Below, piece by piece: positions 11,001-19,143 of a stretch of 41,489 bases of DNA. Within the stretch, counting starts at the first letter, position 1. Each line of letters starts with the position of its first letter. A model generated the notes under the pieces. It was given only the letters and a program-made list of their open reading frames with translations, was not told the origin of the DNA and did no database searches. A program made the translations under genes and the position numbers. Source of the stretch: a virus; IMG/VR virus record IMGVR_UViG_3300022752_000142, positions 1-41,489 of that record, one strand, 5' to 3'.

Positions 11001-11040
11001 AAACTAGAGAGGATACTCTTTCTGTTATTCTATTAATCAT
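8029..11040 (-). CDS. gp7: Baseplate wedge initiator-like protein (gp7 position) with DUF4214 and pectate-lyase-like beta-helix
   Basis: 1003 residues, close to T4 gp7 (1032). The N-terminal 130 residues (EFVRGDYALFVTFLEKYYKF, and KSKGNIGSFEYLFRILYNA around 98-116) and the C-terminal end (FSYALKTDLDMDLW, then SLVHPVGKGVFSEY) are the conserved ends of the aquatic T4-like wedge protein at the gp7 position. Inserted between them are a DUF4214 module at about 226-272 (YFERTPATIELDYWTDLI) and, from about 377 to 740, a right-handed beta-helix of the Pectate_lyase_3 type. The helix opens with YNATGDGTTIDETAIQTAL and has repeated N-rich coils. The gene overlaps gp6 by 8 bp. Whether the helix has lyase activity cannot be judged. 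Confidence 0.65.
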   Translation of the reverse strand: MINRITERVSSLVFSQLPEFVRGDYALFVTFLEKYYKFLEQDSNAQELIQNARKYRDIDQTIDNLINTFLLNYGPELPLSIVANKKIVIKYLRDFFKSKGNIGSFEYLFRILYNANVSVSYPFEKVLKASNSSWIENLVMKVVSTGGNTFDLKSTTIRGQTSGATAIVENVVQYYENNLDVYELTLQRGSVIGTFLSNEIVVGVKIVSKTNIPDQNLTKTFSGNNRSFVSLLYTTYFERTPATIELDYWTDLIDKRALTKRQVEYDTFVVGETVSPQARILNIVTGISIINGGFGYKVGDTVVVEDKGYYAKGIVTKVKDTGDLNRLGAIREIKLSRFEAKANGFVVPDIIQSNSFPIPSKFFIPPVDRSKSLNVKSAPYNATGDGTTIDETAIQTALTNAGTLATTLGRANVYIPTGTYIISNYLNVPSNVSIIGDGISSIVKKQSSPARLTNLVFRNVLNSNVYFYNLKVEGNKEYANTTSSLDENYGIVTYLSNNIILDRVHVSNVYGIGIGFSNSQNNLAKNCKVEFSGNLQSGFWNGSDTSGNIGNHYYLNCESSYNDGDGLTFATSNVYIYGGRFYNNGLILYPNWPSGALGSVGIFGNYSANIQNVFIQDVQCFNNSESGTDFRGNNIFVSKGVFYNNGLTGIKIEPFSNNITIANCIVYNNGANTSISINPQYWSKSGIAFDGTSNLLIIDNYIGDTRQGNAKTQKYGIEFMNAGTDFSPIHKNIPTSNVVYIDRNYIEGNKEAVSNLDPAVYTYANLNFLTYKVSTSPFADIYTPVVKIRGNYYTDTSNVVYAKLQFNHGLVPGDNVTIKFSGNSQSYLNGTNQTYTILTVKKKNEFTVQAAGPSTTSIVITSDTTTITSDNTYYTSDLTFNDAVITSGYLYVTYTGPANLIVSTGVIGSYVGNWRDGQSIVSDMAVFQGRDRGLSDSDPVKFQPFSYALKTDLDMDLWFDVNKSLVHPVGKGVFSEYTIESIADNLVDFGGSVTVNGTESTIT

Positions 11041-12877
11041 TCTTTATTGAAAGAGAAATATCAAGACCTTTAAATCTGTTATTATTAGTATCTTGTGTTG
11101 AATTATCTAAGAGAAGAACTTGTTCTTTGTTGGAAAGAATATCATAAAATCCTGGTTGTATTTTAGCTGTAATTCTAAGATCACTTTGTCCTGCGTAATA
11201 TCCTTCAGGCGTAATGGAATCTATACTTAGATCGCCTGTAGCATAATTTATACTGCCTATATTTTCTAATAATTTTAAATCGGTATCATAATTATATAAA
11301 GAAATAACACCTACACCATCGTAGTCAGTTGAATTAATAGCAACATCTTTTAAATAACATTTCGTCGAAATAGCATTATTAGTAATATAGAAAACAGTTG
11401 ATGTTAAACTATTTGGTAAAATTCTATTACTAAATTTTAATTTGTAATTTAAAATATATGAATTTTCCTGCCCTAATGTCGGAGTAATTCTCAATTGAAG
11501 TTTCGGCACTAAATTGCAACTCAAAATAGCTGTGTCTATATCCAATATATCATTTAAAATTTTACCATGATAAAAATCATTGTCAAACTTTTGAAGATTC
11601 AATCTAAAATAATCTTCAATCGTCTGTTGAATTAATAGTGTTAAATTTGAACTTGAGAATGTAGTTAATTTAGAATTGTATTTTACATAAACTTCCAAAC
11701 CAACATGTATATAATTAGGATCAACAAATTCTGGCGTAATACCTACAACTTGTTTATTTTTTAGTAAATTATTTTTAATATCTTCTTTTACACTATCACT
11801 TATTGTGAAGCCGGAATAGGGTTTAAGTGAAATAATAACTTTACCATATTTAGGAGGAATATTATCCTCTCCTCCCCATACCGAAATAGATTCAGCATAT
11901 GGATAATATTGTCTTATTAAAGTCTCATAATCGTTTAAAGTTACTGCTCTATCCAAAGAAGAATAAGCTTTAGGCGCATTAAATTTAATTTCAGTTATGG
12001 ATTCTTTATTAGCACCACCTGTAGAATTACTAACTGTTGTAACAGTTACAGTACCACCATTAATTGTGCCGCTATATGAAAATGATTGATCTATTTCACT
12101 AGAAACATTTCCTATAGTTCCACTTGATACCAAGTAGTTGATTATAACAATATTACCAGCATTTAATTTTTTGCCTAGAATACCATCACCAAAATAAATT
12201 TCATATTTTTCTTTTGTATTTTCTTCAAGATAAAATACCTTGGAATACCCATCTAGATCAGTTATGTTGTCTACTTTAGTATATGTTTCTACAGTAAAAT
12301 CTGAAGCAGATGTTTGTACAGTGACAGATAAAGTATTCGTGTCTAGGTTAGCATTAGGTATTTCATATTTTTCTGTTGGTCCTGGATCTACAACAGTAAA
12401 TCTAAAACTATAAGCAATACCCTCTGTTATGGAAACATCATTAAAAGTGTAAACCCCATTTTCAGGATTAATAGTTTTAGCTTCAGTATTTAAAAAAGAA
12501 TAAGACGATCCATCAATTATTGTAGAAAAAGAAGTAAATTTAGGAAGTGTCAAAGAGCTTGGTGATCCTGAAGGACTATTTACAGTTATATCTACTACTG
12601 CGCTAGCTCCCTTTACTGATCTTGTTATATATCCTAGATGTTTAGCTATAGATACAGCAGATTCTCTTTTTACTGCAGAATCTAGAAACATTTCGTTGGC
12701 AAGCATATTTGCCAAGTAAGCATTGTAGTGAGTATTATATGCAAGTATATCTAACAGAATAGAAATACTTGAACCTTCGAAATCATAATCCGTAAATTCT
12801 GATTGAGATTTAAGATAATTTTTAAGATTAGTCTTGATAGCATCGAAGTCTAATTCTGCTATTCTGAGATTCGCCAT
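11033..12877 (-). CDS. gp6: Baseplate wedge subunit gp6 (baseplate J family)
   Basis: 614 residues, close to T4 gp6 (660). The N-terminus (LDFDAIKTNLKNYLKSQ, then DFEGSSISILLDILAYNTHY at about 28-48) and the following NEMFLDSAVKRESAVSIAKH are the conserved gp6 signature. The central domain has the baseplate J-like pattern (NDYETLIRQYYPYAESISVW). In T4-like phages gp6 forms the ring that joins wedges. It overlaps gp25 by one base (ATG at 12877) and gp7-like by 8 bp, a tight wedge operon. Confidence 0.92.
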   Translation of the reverse strand: MANLRIAELDFDAIKTNLKNYLKSQSEFTDYDFEGSSISILLDILAYNTHYNAYLANMLANEMFLDSAVKRESAVSIAKHLGYITRSVKGASAVVDITVNSPSGSPSSLTLPKFTSFSTIIDGSSYSFLNTEAKTINPENGVYTFNDVSITEGIAYSFRFTVVDPGPTEKYEIPNANLDTNTLSVTVQTSASDFTVETYTKVDNITDLDGYSKVFYLEENTKEKYEIYFGDGILGKKLNAGNIVIINYLVSSGTIGNVSSEIDQSFSYSGTINGGTVTVTTVSNSTGGANKESITEIKFNAPKAYSSLDRAVTLNDYETLIRQYYPYAESISVWGGEDNIPPKYGKVIISLKPYSGFTISDSVKEDIKNNLLKNKQVVGITPEFVDPNYIHVGLEVYVKYNSKLTTFSSSNLTLLIQQTIEDYFRLNLQKFDNDFYHGKILNDILDIDTAILSCNLVPKLQLRITPTLGQENSYILNYKLKFSNRILPNSLTSTVFYITNNAISTKCYLKDVAINSTDYDGVGVISLYNYDTDLKLLENIGSINYATGDLSIDSITPEGYYAGQSDLRITAKIQPGFYDILSNKEQVLLLDNSTQDTNNNRFKGLDISLSIKND

Positions 12878-13278
12878 TACCTTACTCTACTTATAAGTGT
12901 TTTAAATGTAACAGGATCTGGTGTATTAATTATTAAAAATTCAACTGTAATTTCAAAAGCATTCAAATCTTCTTTAGATGCTATTTCTAATCGAAGTATT
13001 TCAACTCTTGGTTCAAATTTTTTAATAGTATCCAAAATAGTTTGCCGCATTATTCTTTTGGAGATTGGATTCCAATTCTCAAACATTAAATAATGTACTT
13101 GACATCCTATTTCTGAATGAAATGGTCTTTCGTAATTCTTAGTCAATATTAGATTACGCAAAGAAGCTTTTATGGCTTCTTCGTTGTTCTTTTTAGTCAC
13201 GTCTGCAGTATCGGGATGCCTAGTGAAGAGCAGATTTAAATCTGTAAATTGCCTAACTTTTCTATTTATTGTTGCCAT
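12877..13278 (-). CDS. gp25: Baseplate wedge subunit gp25
   Basis: 133 residues, matching T4 gp25 (132) and the gpW/gp25 family. It shows the family landmarks KASLRNLILTKNYERPFHSE at about 38-57 (including the conserved ERPF), then GCQV and ILDTIKKFEPRVEI. gp25 contacts gp6 and starts sheath assembly at the baseplate. It sits directly before gp6, as in T4. Confidence 0.93.
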   Translation of the reverse strand: MATINRKVRQFTDLNLLFTRHPDTADVTKKNNEEAIKASLRNLILTKNYERPFHSEIGCQVHYLMFENWNPISKRIMRQTILDTIKKFEPRVEILRLEIASKEDLNAFEITVEFLIINTPDPVTFKTLISRVR

Positions 13279-13289
13279 TTAGATATTTA

Positions 13290-13580
13290 TTAATCGCAAA
13301 ATACTGTACTTGTTGCCCCTGCTACAACAGCATGAGTACCACACGATGAAAAATCTCCTATTCTAACTACAGATTTATCATTAATAAAAACAGAAGATGA
13401 ATATGCACTGACAACAGTAAAAGCAGAAGCCGAATGAGAACCGCTACCAGGATGCGGAGTTAAATCTCCCCTAACATTAATTTTATTATCTTCACAAAAT
13501 ACTGTACTATTATTAGTGCTACTTATAACGACGACATTATTTAGTTTATCAATAGTTGATCTGCATACCCCATTACTCAT
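13290..13580 (-). CDS. gp5.4: PAAR-type spike tip protein (gp5.4-like)
   Basis: 96 residues with the PAAR pattern: short glycine/serine repeats, a GDLTPHPGSGSHSASAF motif at about 34-50, then INDKSVVRIGDFSSCGTHAV. The Cys and His residues (C64, H41, H46, H67 region) are positioned to bind the single zinc ion of a conical PAAR tip. In T4 gp5.4 caps the gp5 spike. Here it follows the spike beta-helix gene by 26 bp, which fits that role. Confidence 0.88.
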   Translation of the reverse strand: MSNGVCRSTIDKLNNVVVISSTNNSTVFCEDNKINVRGDLTPHPGSGSHSASAFTVVSAYSSSVFINDKSVVRIGDFSSCGTHAVVAGATSTVFCD

Positions 13581-13606
13581 TAATTTTCCTAATTAATTAT
13601 TATTTA

Positions 13607-15955
13607 TTAGGCTAACTGAGCTAAACCATTACTATATAAGGCATGATTATTAAAAGTAGCTACCTGATTTCTGCGTTTATTAGAATTAACTGAAATATGA
13701 ATCCAAGGATTATTGGTGGATGACGAATATTCTAGTAAAAGTTGATCATAATTTAATACTTTTGCTAGAGCCTTTGCTATTTCAAAATATTCCTTTTTGG
13801 ATACATTTTTAAATTGAATATCTACTGCCATACCCAAAGGATGTTGTGAAGTACTAGATGATCCTGTTGATAATCTAAAACCTGAAGTAATAAACATATT
13901 TGGATACAATTTTAAAACTGGTTCACATATATTTAAAGCAACACCCTGCAAATTAAAAAGTATTTCACCAAATGTTAAACCTCTTTGAGATACAACCTTG
14001 GCTTTCGATACTGCTGTTTTAGTAGATAACATTGCAAGAGTAAAATTAGGTGAAAGCGAAAAATTATCTGGAGCATCTAATAATTTTTTCAACTCTGCAT
14101 TAGGTGAAATAAAGGTGGAATTATTTGAAGATGAGCTATCTGAATCGTTGGATATAACAACTTCCTCAAATTTTTCCTTAGGAATAATGCCTGCTTTAAT
14201 TGCCTCATCTTTGGCTTTTTTAATTTCAGATTCTGTAGATCCTGGTTCTTCAGCAGTCAATGCATACTGATCCCTCAACGTCAAGAATCCAGGGTCTGGA
14301 ATATCTATGTAATTTATATCTTTTCTTCCGAGCATCAATCCAATTGATGCACTATTAGCAGATAACGCAGTTTGAGATGTGGTAGCTTCTTCAGAATCGG
14401 CAGCCACATTAGACCCAGTACCATTTAAATCTATTCTATTACCAGTAAATCGAAGATTATCTGCAGATTTATAATTCTGTGCGCCTTCAGATTGTACAAA
14501 TAATTCATCATTATGTTTACCGTAGTATTTGTTGGATGAAAGGTAAGTGTCTCCTGTTACTTTGGTGTGCATATCCGAAGTTATCTCGCTGTAGTACGCA
14601 CCTAAATATTTTTGATACATATCTTCAGCTGTTATGAACATATTTCCAATAGCATTTGCATGCAAATCACCTACACTATTTATTCTTAGTGTCGCATTTG
14701 CCTTTAAATGTAATTGGTTATCCGCTTCTATAAAAACGTTAGCGCTTCTAATATTGAAACTTTCTACAGCAGACATATTAAAAGTGCCGCCTGCAGTAGC
14801 TGTTATATCATTATGGCAAGTTAAATTAGTGTCACCTTCTACCTCAATATTAGCATCATTGCCTACAAAAATATTACATTCACCGTTAATAGAAATGTCA
14901 GCTTTTCCTGCAATAGAAATATAGCCGTTTTTATCTACTATTTCATAATTGGATCCCATAGCCCTTTTAATAACTGATCCATTGGCATCTATTTCTATAA
15001 AAGTACCTGATCTATGATAGATATGTAATCTTTCTGCGCCCGGAGTATCATCTATTTCAATGATATGTCCTCTCTCAGTATTCGTCACTTTATTATAAGG
15101 GTATTCTCCTTTGTAGGGAGATTCGGGTTGAGACCAAGACATTCCATTGGGAAGTTTGGCTCCTATCATTCTATTTTTATTTTTAGTCTGTACAATAGTA
15201 CCTTGAACTTCGCCCCTAGCTAACTTATTTGTATCTGATCCATTGTAATCATTTGTCGGATATGTAGCAGTAGGATCAACAAAACCAGTTTGTAAAACTT
15301 GTAGTTTGTCTTTATTATCTTGATTTAAGACATTATAATTTTGAAGTGAGCCTAAAAGACTAGTAACTTGATTATTATTATATGATAAAGTATAATTTTG
15401 CAGGGCAATAGTAGGATCGGCGGTATTAAATAAACTACCTATATTACCGACTAAAGGTATAGTTACTACATTTTTATTAAAAAGACCTGAACTAAATGAA
15501 CTGATTGCCTGAGAAATACTGTTAGATAAAACAGGTTGCAAACTAAGTAAAATCTGTGATTTTAAATTTCCTAAACCTGCTATATTTTGAAATTGTGAAG
15601 AAGTATTAAACGAAATAAGACTACTAATTTTACTTGACACTAATGCATTTATTTGGCTATCTATAGTAGTAGATATAGCTGGAGAAATAATTCCGCTTAC
15701 ATAGCTAGCATTTCTATTTTGCGATACCAAATCTAAAGGATTATATGGTCCTACAGTATTCAAAGGAATAGAGTTAATAGCACTATTACTTTGCAAGGAT
15801 GTAGATAAAATTATTTCCTTTGCAATTTCTGTTGCTATATTACTAATGGATGTGGATAATCCATTATTTTGAACAAGATTTACATTATAAGTTTGTAGAG
15901 AACTACTTATAGCATTTACTAATGCGTTGGTAAGGGTTATTTCTAATGGATTCAT
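13607..15955 (-). CDS. Central spike beta-helix with C-terminal M15-type peptidase (gp5 C-terminal half)
   Basis: 782 residues. The first ~230 are Ser/Asn/Leu-rich and repetitive. From about 245 (ARGEVQGTIVQTKNKNRM, later GHIIEIDDTPGAERLHIYHR) the sequence matches the spike/VgrG-like part of gp5, followed by regular alternating beta repeats to about 520. The C-terminal ~160 residues form a Peptidase_M15-type domain: a TSGFRL motif, then SQHPLGMAVDI giving H705 and D712 as zinc ligands, E742 and the final WIHIS with H753. That family cleaves peptidoglycan peptide bonds. The start overlaps the stop of the OB-fold/muramidase gene by 4 bp. T4 gp5 makes both parts as one chain and cuts it proteolytically; here the parts are separate genes. 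Confidence 0.75.
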   Translation of the reverse strand: MNPLEITLTNALVNAISSSLQTYNVNLVQNNGLSTSISNIATEIAKEIILSTSLQSNSAINSIPLNTVGPYNPLDLVSQNRNASYVSGIISPAISTTIDSQINALVSSKISSLISFNTSSQFQNIAGLGNLKSQILLSLQPVLSNSISQAISSFSSGLFNKNVVTIPLVGNIGSLFNTADPTIALQNYTLSYNNNQVTSLLGSLQNYNVLNQDNKDKLQVLQTGFVDPTATYPTNDYNGSDTNKLARGEVQGTIVQTKNKNRMIGAKLPNGMSWSQPESPYKGEYPYNKVTNTERGHIIEIDDTPGAERLHIYHRSGTFIEIDANGSVIKRAMGSNYEIVDKNGYISIAGKADISINGECNIFVGNDANIEVEGDTNLTCHNDITATAGGTFNMSAVESFNIRSANVFIEADNQLHLKANATLRINSVGDLHANAIGNMFITAEDMYQKYLGAYYSEITSDMHTKVTGDTYLSSNKYYGKHNDELFVQSEGAQNYKSADNLRFTGNRIDLNGTGSNVAADSEEATTSQTALSANSASIGLMLGRKDINYIDIPDPGFLTLRDQYALTAEEPGSTESEIKKAKDEAIKAGIIPKEKFEEVVISNDSDSSSSNNSTFISPNAELKKLLDAPDNFSLSPNFTLAMLSTKTAVSKAKVVSQRGLTFGEILFNLQGVALNICEPVLKLYPNMFITSGFRLSTGSSSTSQHPLGMAVDIQFKNVSKKEYFEIAKALAKVLNYDQLLLEYSSSTNNPWIHISVNSNKRRNQVATFNNHALYSNGLAQLA

Positions 15956-17037
15956 GCAGTTATCAAACCTAATAAACTATTCTTTTCTTCTTCGTACCTA
16001 TTTCTTACACTATTTCTGATTTCTTGAGAACTTGACTTAAAGAGATTGTCTACATTCTTTATTTTGTAATTTGATACCAATTCTACTATATCTTTATCTG
16101 TAAGTTCAGCTTTATCTTTAAGGGGAACTGTAAAAACATCCGTTCTATTAGGACCTAGTTGTACAGAAGTTGACCAAATAAGATCTTGTACAGCAGGGCC
16201 AAAATTTCTCAAATCTAATTCGTTTCTTATCAAATTAGCAACCATAACATCATAGTAAACTTTTTGGATATAATCATGCTGATCTTTTTTAAATGCACTA
16301 GCTTCATTAGAAGCAATCTCTTTCCATTTAGAATCAAACGCTGGAGTTGCTGGTTCTAAATCTTGAAATCTATCTGAAAACTTTGAATTACTAATATAGT
16401 TTAAAACCGGAGAATTTTTACTTTTAGGTCTTGCTTTACCATTGGGCAATATTGAAGGTAAATAAGATGCTAATTGATAGGATCCATAAGATGCACCACC
16501 ATAATCTTCAGAACTTGCTCCGTTATAATCATTTATAATTCCTGGTCCTCTTCCCCCAGATTCAAATTTTTCAGATGTCTGTCCCAATACCCAACCCTCT
16601 ACTGCAGGAACTGCCGCCTTTATTGGAGTCCCTGAAGAATCCGTCACTATTTCCCCGTTTGAATCTCTTAAAAATCCATCATTCTTATTAACTAATGATT
16701 CTTTGTCCTCAGCACTTTTATAAACTGTAGATGATACAGATGTTGCAATAGTACCCAACATTGCTGGCTGTTGCATATCCTCCCCGTCAAGGAAAAATCC
16801 TAGTACCCATGTACCAGTGACAGGCCCTAAAGGTGTAGTTCCTATACCAGATATTCCTGCTGAAGTTATCGGTTGTATTGGAATAGCCCAGGGCAAATCT
16901 TCAGTAGGTAGTACTTCCTTATCTTCTGTATGGTATCCGAAAATTCTTACTCGGCATCTGCCTTGTTTTTCCGGATCCATTCTATCTTCTACAACACCTA
17001 TCCACCAATTGAATCCATCTTTATTAAAAATTTTCAT
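15952..17037 (-). CDS. gp5: Baseplate hub gp5 N-terminal half: OB fold plus muramidase domain
   Basis: 361 residues. Residues 1-110 are the gp5-type OB fold (WWIGVVEDRMDPEKQGRCRV, then GPVTGTWVLGFFLDGEDMQQ PAMLG). Residues about 150-345 match the lysozyme-like domain seen in VgrG3-type spike proteins. E159 in FESGGRGPG is the candidate catalytic Glu, and YGGASYGSYQLAS at about 179-191 is the second conserved block. The domain would cut murein glycan strands during injection. The ATG overlaps the previous stop by 4 bp, and the TGA overlaps the next ATG by 4 bp, so translation is probably coupled. Confidence 0.75.
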   Translation of the reverse strand: MKIFNKDGFNWWIGVVEDRMDPEKQGRCRVRIFGYHTEDKEVLPTEDLPWAIPIQPITSAGISGIGTTPLGPVTGTWVLGFFLDGEDMQQPAMLGTIATSVSSTVYKSAEDKESLVNKNDGFLRDSNGEIVTDSSGTPIKAAVPAVEGWVLGQTSEKFESGGRGPGIINDYNGASSEDYGGASYGSYQLASYLPSILPNGKARPKSKNSPVLNYISNSKFSDRFQDLEPATPAFDSKWKEIASNEASAFKKDQHDYIQKVYYDVMVANLIRNELDLRNFGPAVQDLIWSTSVQLGPNRTDVFTVPLKDKAELTDKDIVELVSNYKIKNVDNLFKSSSQEIRNSVRNRYEEEKNSLLGLITA

Positions 17038-18398
17038 CCTTCACGTCCTTTTTCAACAGACGAGGCAATACCATCTTTTATTACCTCACAAATCATATTA
17101 TGTTCATGTTTTGTTATCTTGTGATTAATAGCAGTTATAATATAATAACCAGAAAATAATTTATCTTCGTATTGTTTTTCGGTAGTGGACTCATCTACCG
17201 GTTGTAGACCAGGATAACTTAAATATAGTAATGATCCTACTTCTGCGTCAGTCCTACCACTTATAGTTATGTCCAATTTAAATTGTGTTAAATCCATAAG
17301 ATTAGATTTTCTATTTCCATAAACATCTTTTACTTTTTCACTTATATTATCTTTAAAGTCGTTAAATAATTTAGGTTGTACTGGATAATATGATATACTA
17401 ATAGCGGGATTAACTATTTCCTCATCTTGAGTTGTGCTAAAAAAAGGCACAGGTGCAGGATCAGCATGCTCATACTCAAAATACTTTTGAGTATGGTCGT
17501 AATCCACAATCTCATATTTTTTATTGTTGATATCTAATGCTATTAATCTATTAGACAAATACCCATTCATGTAATTTTGAAAATTGTCTATACCTTCTAT
17601 CTGTCTAAGCCCATTCACAATAAAAAATTCTCTTTCTATATCTGATCCTGCTTTTTTGTTATCTCTTATATTAGAAATTGACATACTGTAGGTACCCAAG
17701 TACAAGTTGTTCTTTCTAGCAGTATCAAATAGATATTCTATGGTAGTATAATAAAATGCTTTATTCGTTTCAAAAAATAAAAAATTACAAGCAGTACCTT
17801 CTTTTGGAATAGATTTAGATGCTAACCAATTTATAATTTTGAATGGAGTCCATCCAGGACTCACAAATTTAACACTATTAGAAGTTTCAACTAAAACTCT
17901 TAGTTCGCTGGATTTAATTTCATCTGTAGTATTATTAGCAGAATTAATTGTCCTATTCAACGAAACATAATTAGAGAATATCTCACCAACAACATCTGAT
18001 ACTACACCTTCGAATTTTTTAAATATAGGAAGATTAACATCAAACAAAGCTTCTGCGGAAATAAAATTTAAAGTATATACTTGCGTATTTTTATCTCTAG
18101 CTAAAATCCTATCTTTTATTCCATATATTCTAAAAGTTTTTTCTATTTTTTGTTCAAACGTCGGTGTAGAAATTTTCATTATTAAAAATTCTTGGCATAT
18201 AATAGGCAGATATTCAATTAAATTTCTACTATCAGATAGAGTAATACTGCCTCTCATCATAGGTGTAAAAATATCTTCATACAAATTTATTTCTATCAAA
18301 TAATCATCTAAGTCTAATAATATACCTTTAGAACTTAAAATTTGTATTTTTTCTATATAAACCGAACCGGCTCTTTCAATACCTTTAGAATCTTCCAT
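17034..18398 (-). CDS. gp27: Baseplate hub subunit, gp27-like
   Basis: 454 residues, T4 gp27 being 391. The N-terminus (IEKIQILSSKGILLDLDDYL) and the regular beta/alpha pattern with FISAEALFDVN, FVSPGWTPFKIINWLASKS and KFKLDI-type strands resemble the hub proteins that carry the gp5 OB fold (gp27/Mu gp44 fold). The assignment rests mainly on order: it lies between gp53 and gp5 and is translationally coupled to gp5 by an ATGA overlap. I see no enzyme motif. A structure prediction should show two tube-like barrel domains. Confidence 0.6.
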   Translation of the reverse strand: MEDSKGIERAGSVYIEKIQILSSKGILLDLDDYLIEINLYEDIFTPMMRGSITLSDSRNLIEYLPIICQEFLIMKISTPTFEQKIEKTFRIYGIKDRILARDKNTQVYTLNFISAEALFDVNLPIFKKFEGVVSDVVGEIFSNYVSLNRTINSANNTTDEIKSSELRVLVETSNSVKFVSPGWTPFKIINWLASKSIPKEGTACNFLFFETNKAFYYTTIEYLFDTARKNNLYLGTYSMSISNIRDNKKAGSDIEREFFIVNGLRQIEGIDNFQNYMNGYLSNRLIALDINNKKYEIVDYDHTQKYFEYEHADPAPVPFFSTTQDEEIVNPAISISYYPVQPKLFNDFKDNISEKVKDVYGNRKSNLMDLTQFKLDITISGRTDAEVGSLLYLSYPGLQPVDESTTEKQYEDKLFSGYYIITAINHKITKHEHNMICEVIKDGIASSVEKGREG

Positions 18399-18399
18399 A

Positions 18400-19143
18400 T
18401 TAAGGTCTTAATACTTGTTCTAATTCTTGTTCAATAGACGAAATGAAATTTCGTTTCAAAATTTTAATTCTTCGTTTACTTTCATTCAATTGTTCTTCAT
18501 ATTCAAAGTTAGACACCGAAGTTACACCTGTCCCCGAAGAATAAACAATATTACCTTTGGAATCTTCATAATGATGAATTTGGCCTAAATGATCTGAAAA
18601 TAATCTAATGTAACTATTTTTGGCTTCATTTGTGAATGTAACAGAAGCTCCATTATTAGTAACAGTAAAACTAGTTTTGCTACTTGCGATACTACTTACC
18701 TGATATGTACCGTTATTGCCTGTATTTACTGACCCCGAAATTACTATTTCATTATTTACAGAAAGCGTTTTTATAAAAGAAATAACATCTGTGGATTCAG
18801 ATGCAACCGTATTACCAGATAAAAATATTTCTTTAGATTCTATAGAATGATACTTGCTCTTACAATATTCAAAAAGATTATAATAATTTAAAGGCCAATC
18901 AAATCTAGGATCTATTATATCATTAGTTAAAAGAATTACCCAATGAAGTGTAGAGTTGCCATAGATTTTATCTGCTAATATTTCTGGTGTTTCCCCCTCT
19001 TTAATATCATAAAGATCAAAGGCAGAGTAATTACTTTTTAACTCATCTAAGGCTACTACTCTTCTAAAAATATCTTTAGTTAGTTGACCAGTAACATAAT
19101 CATCTAACGTATAAATCATGTAAGGGAATTTTTGAAAATACAT
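18400..19143 (-). CDS. gp53: Baseplate wedge subunit gp53 with a beta-rich insertion
   Basis: 247 residues, T4 gp53 being 196. Residues 1-95 are typical gp53 (MYFQKFPYMIYTLDD, YDIKEGETPEILADKIYGN, HWVILLTNDIIDPRFDWPLN). The C-terminal part (about 200-247, NESKRRIKILKRNFISSIEQ) also fits. Between them, about 105-175, lies a Ser/Thr/Val-rich beta segment (NEIVISGSVNTGNNGTYQV, later TVTNNGASVTF) that looks like a small Ig- or fibronectin-type surface domain and is absent from T4. The stop lies 1 bp before the gp27-like start. Confidence 0.85.
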   Translation of the reverse strand: MYFQKFPYMIYTLDDYVTGQLTKDIFRRVVALDELKSNYSAFDLYDIKEGETPEILADKIYGNSTLHWVILLTNDIIDPRFDWPLNYYNLFEYCKSKYHSIESKEIFLSGNTVASESTDVISFIKTLSVNNEIVISGSVNTGNNGTYQVSSIASSKTSFTVTNNGASVTFTNEAKNSYIRLFSDHLGQIHHYEDSKGNIVYSSGTGVTSVSNFEYEEQLNESKRRIKILKRNFISSIEQELEQVLRP

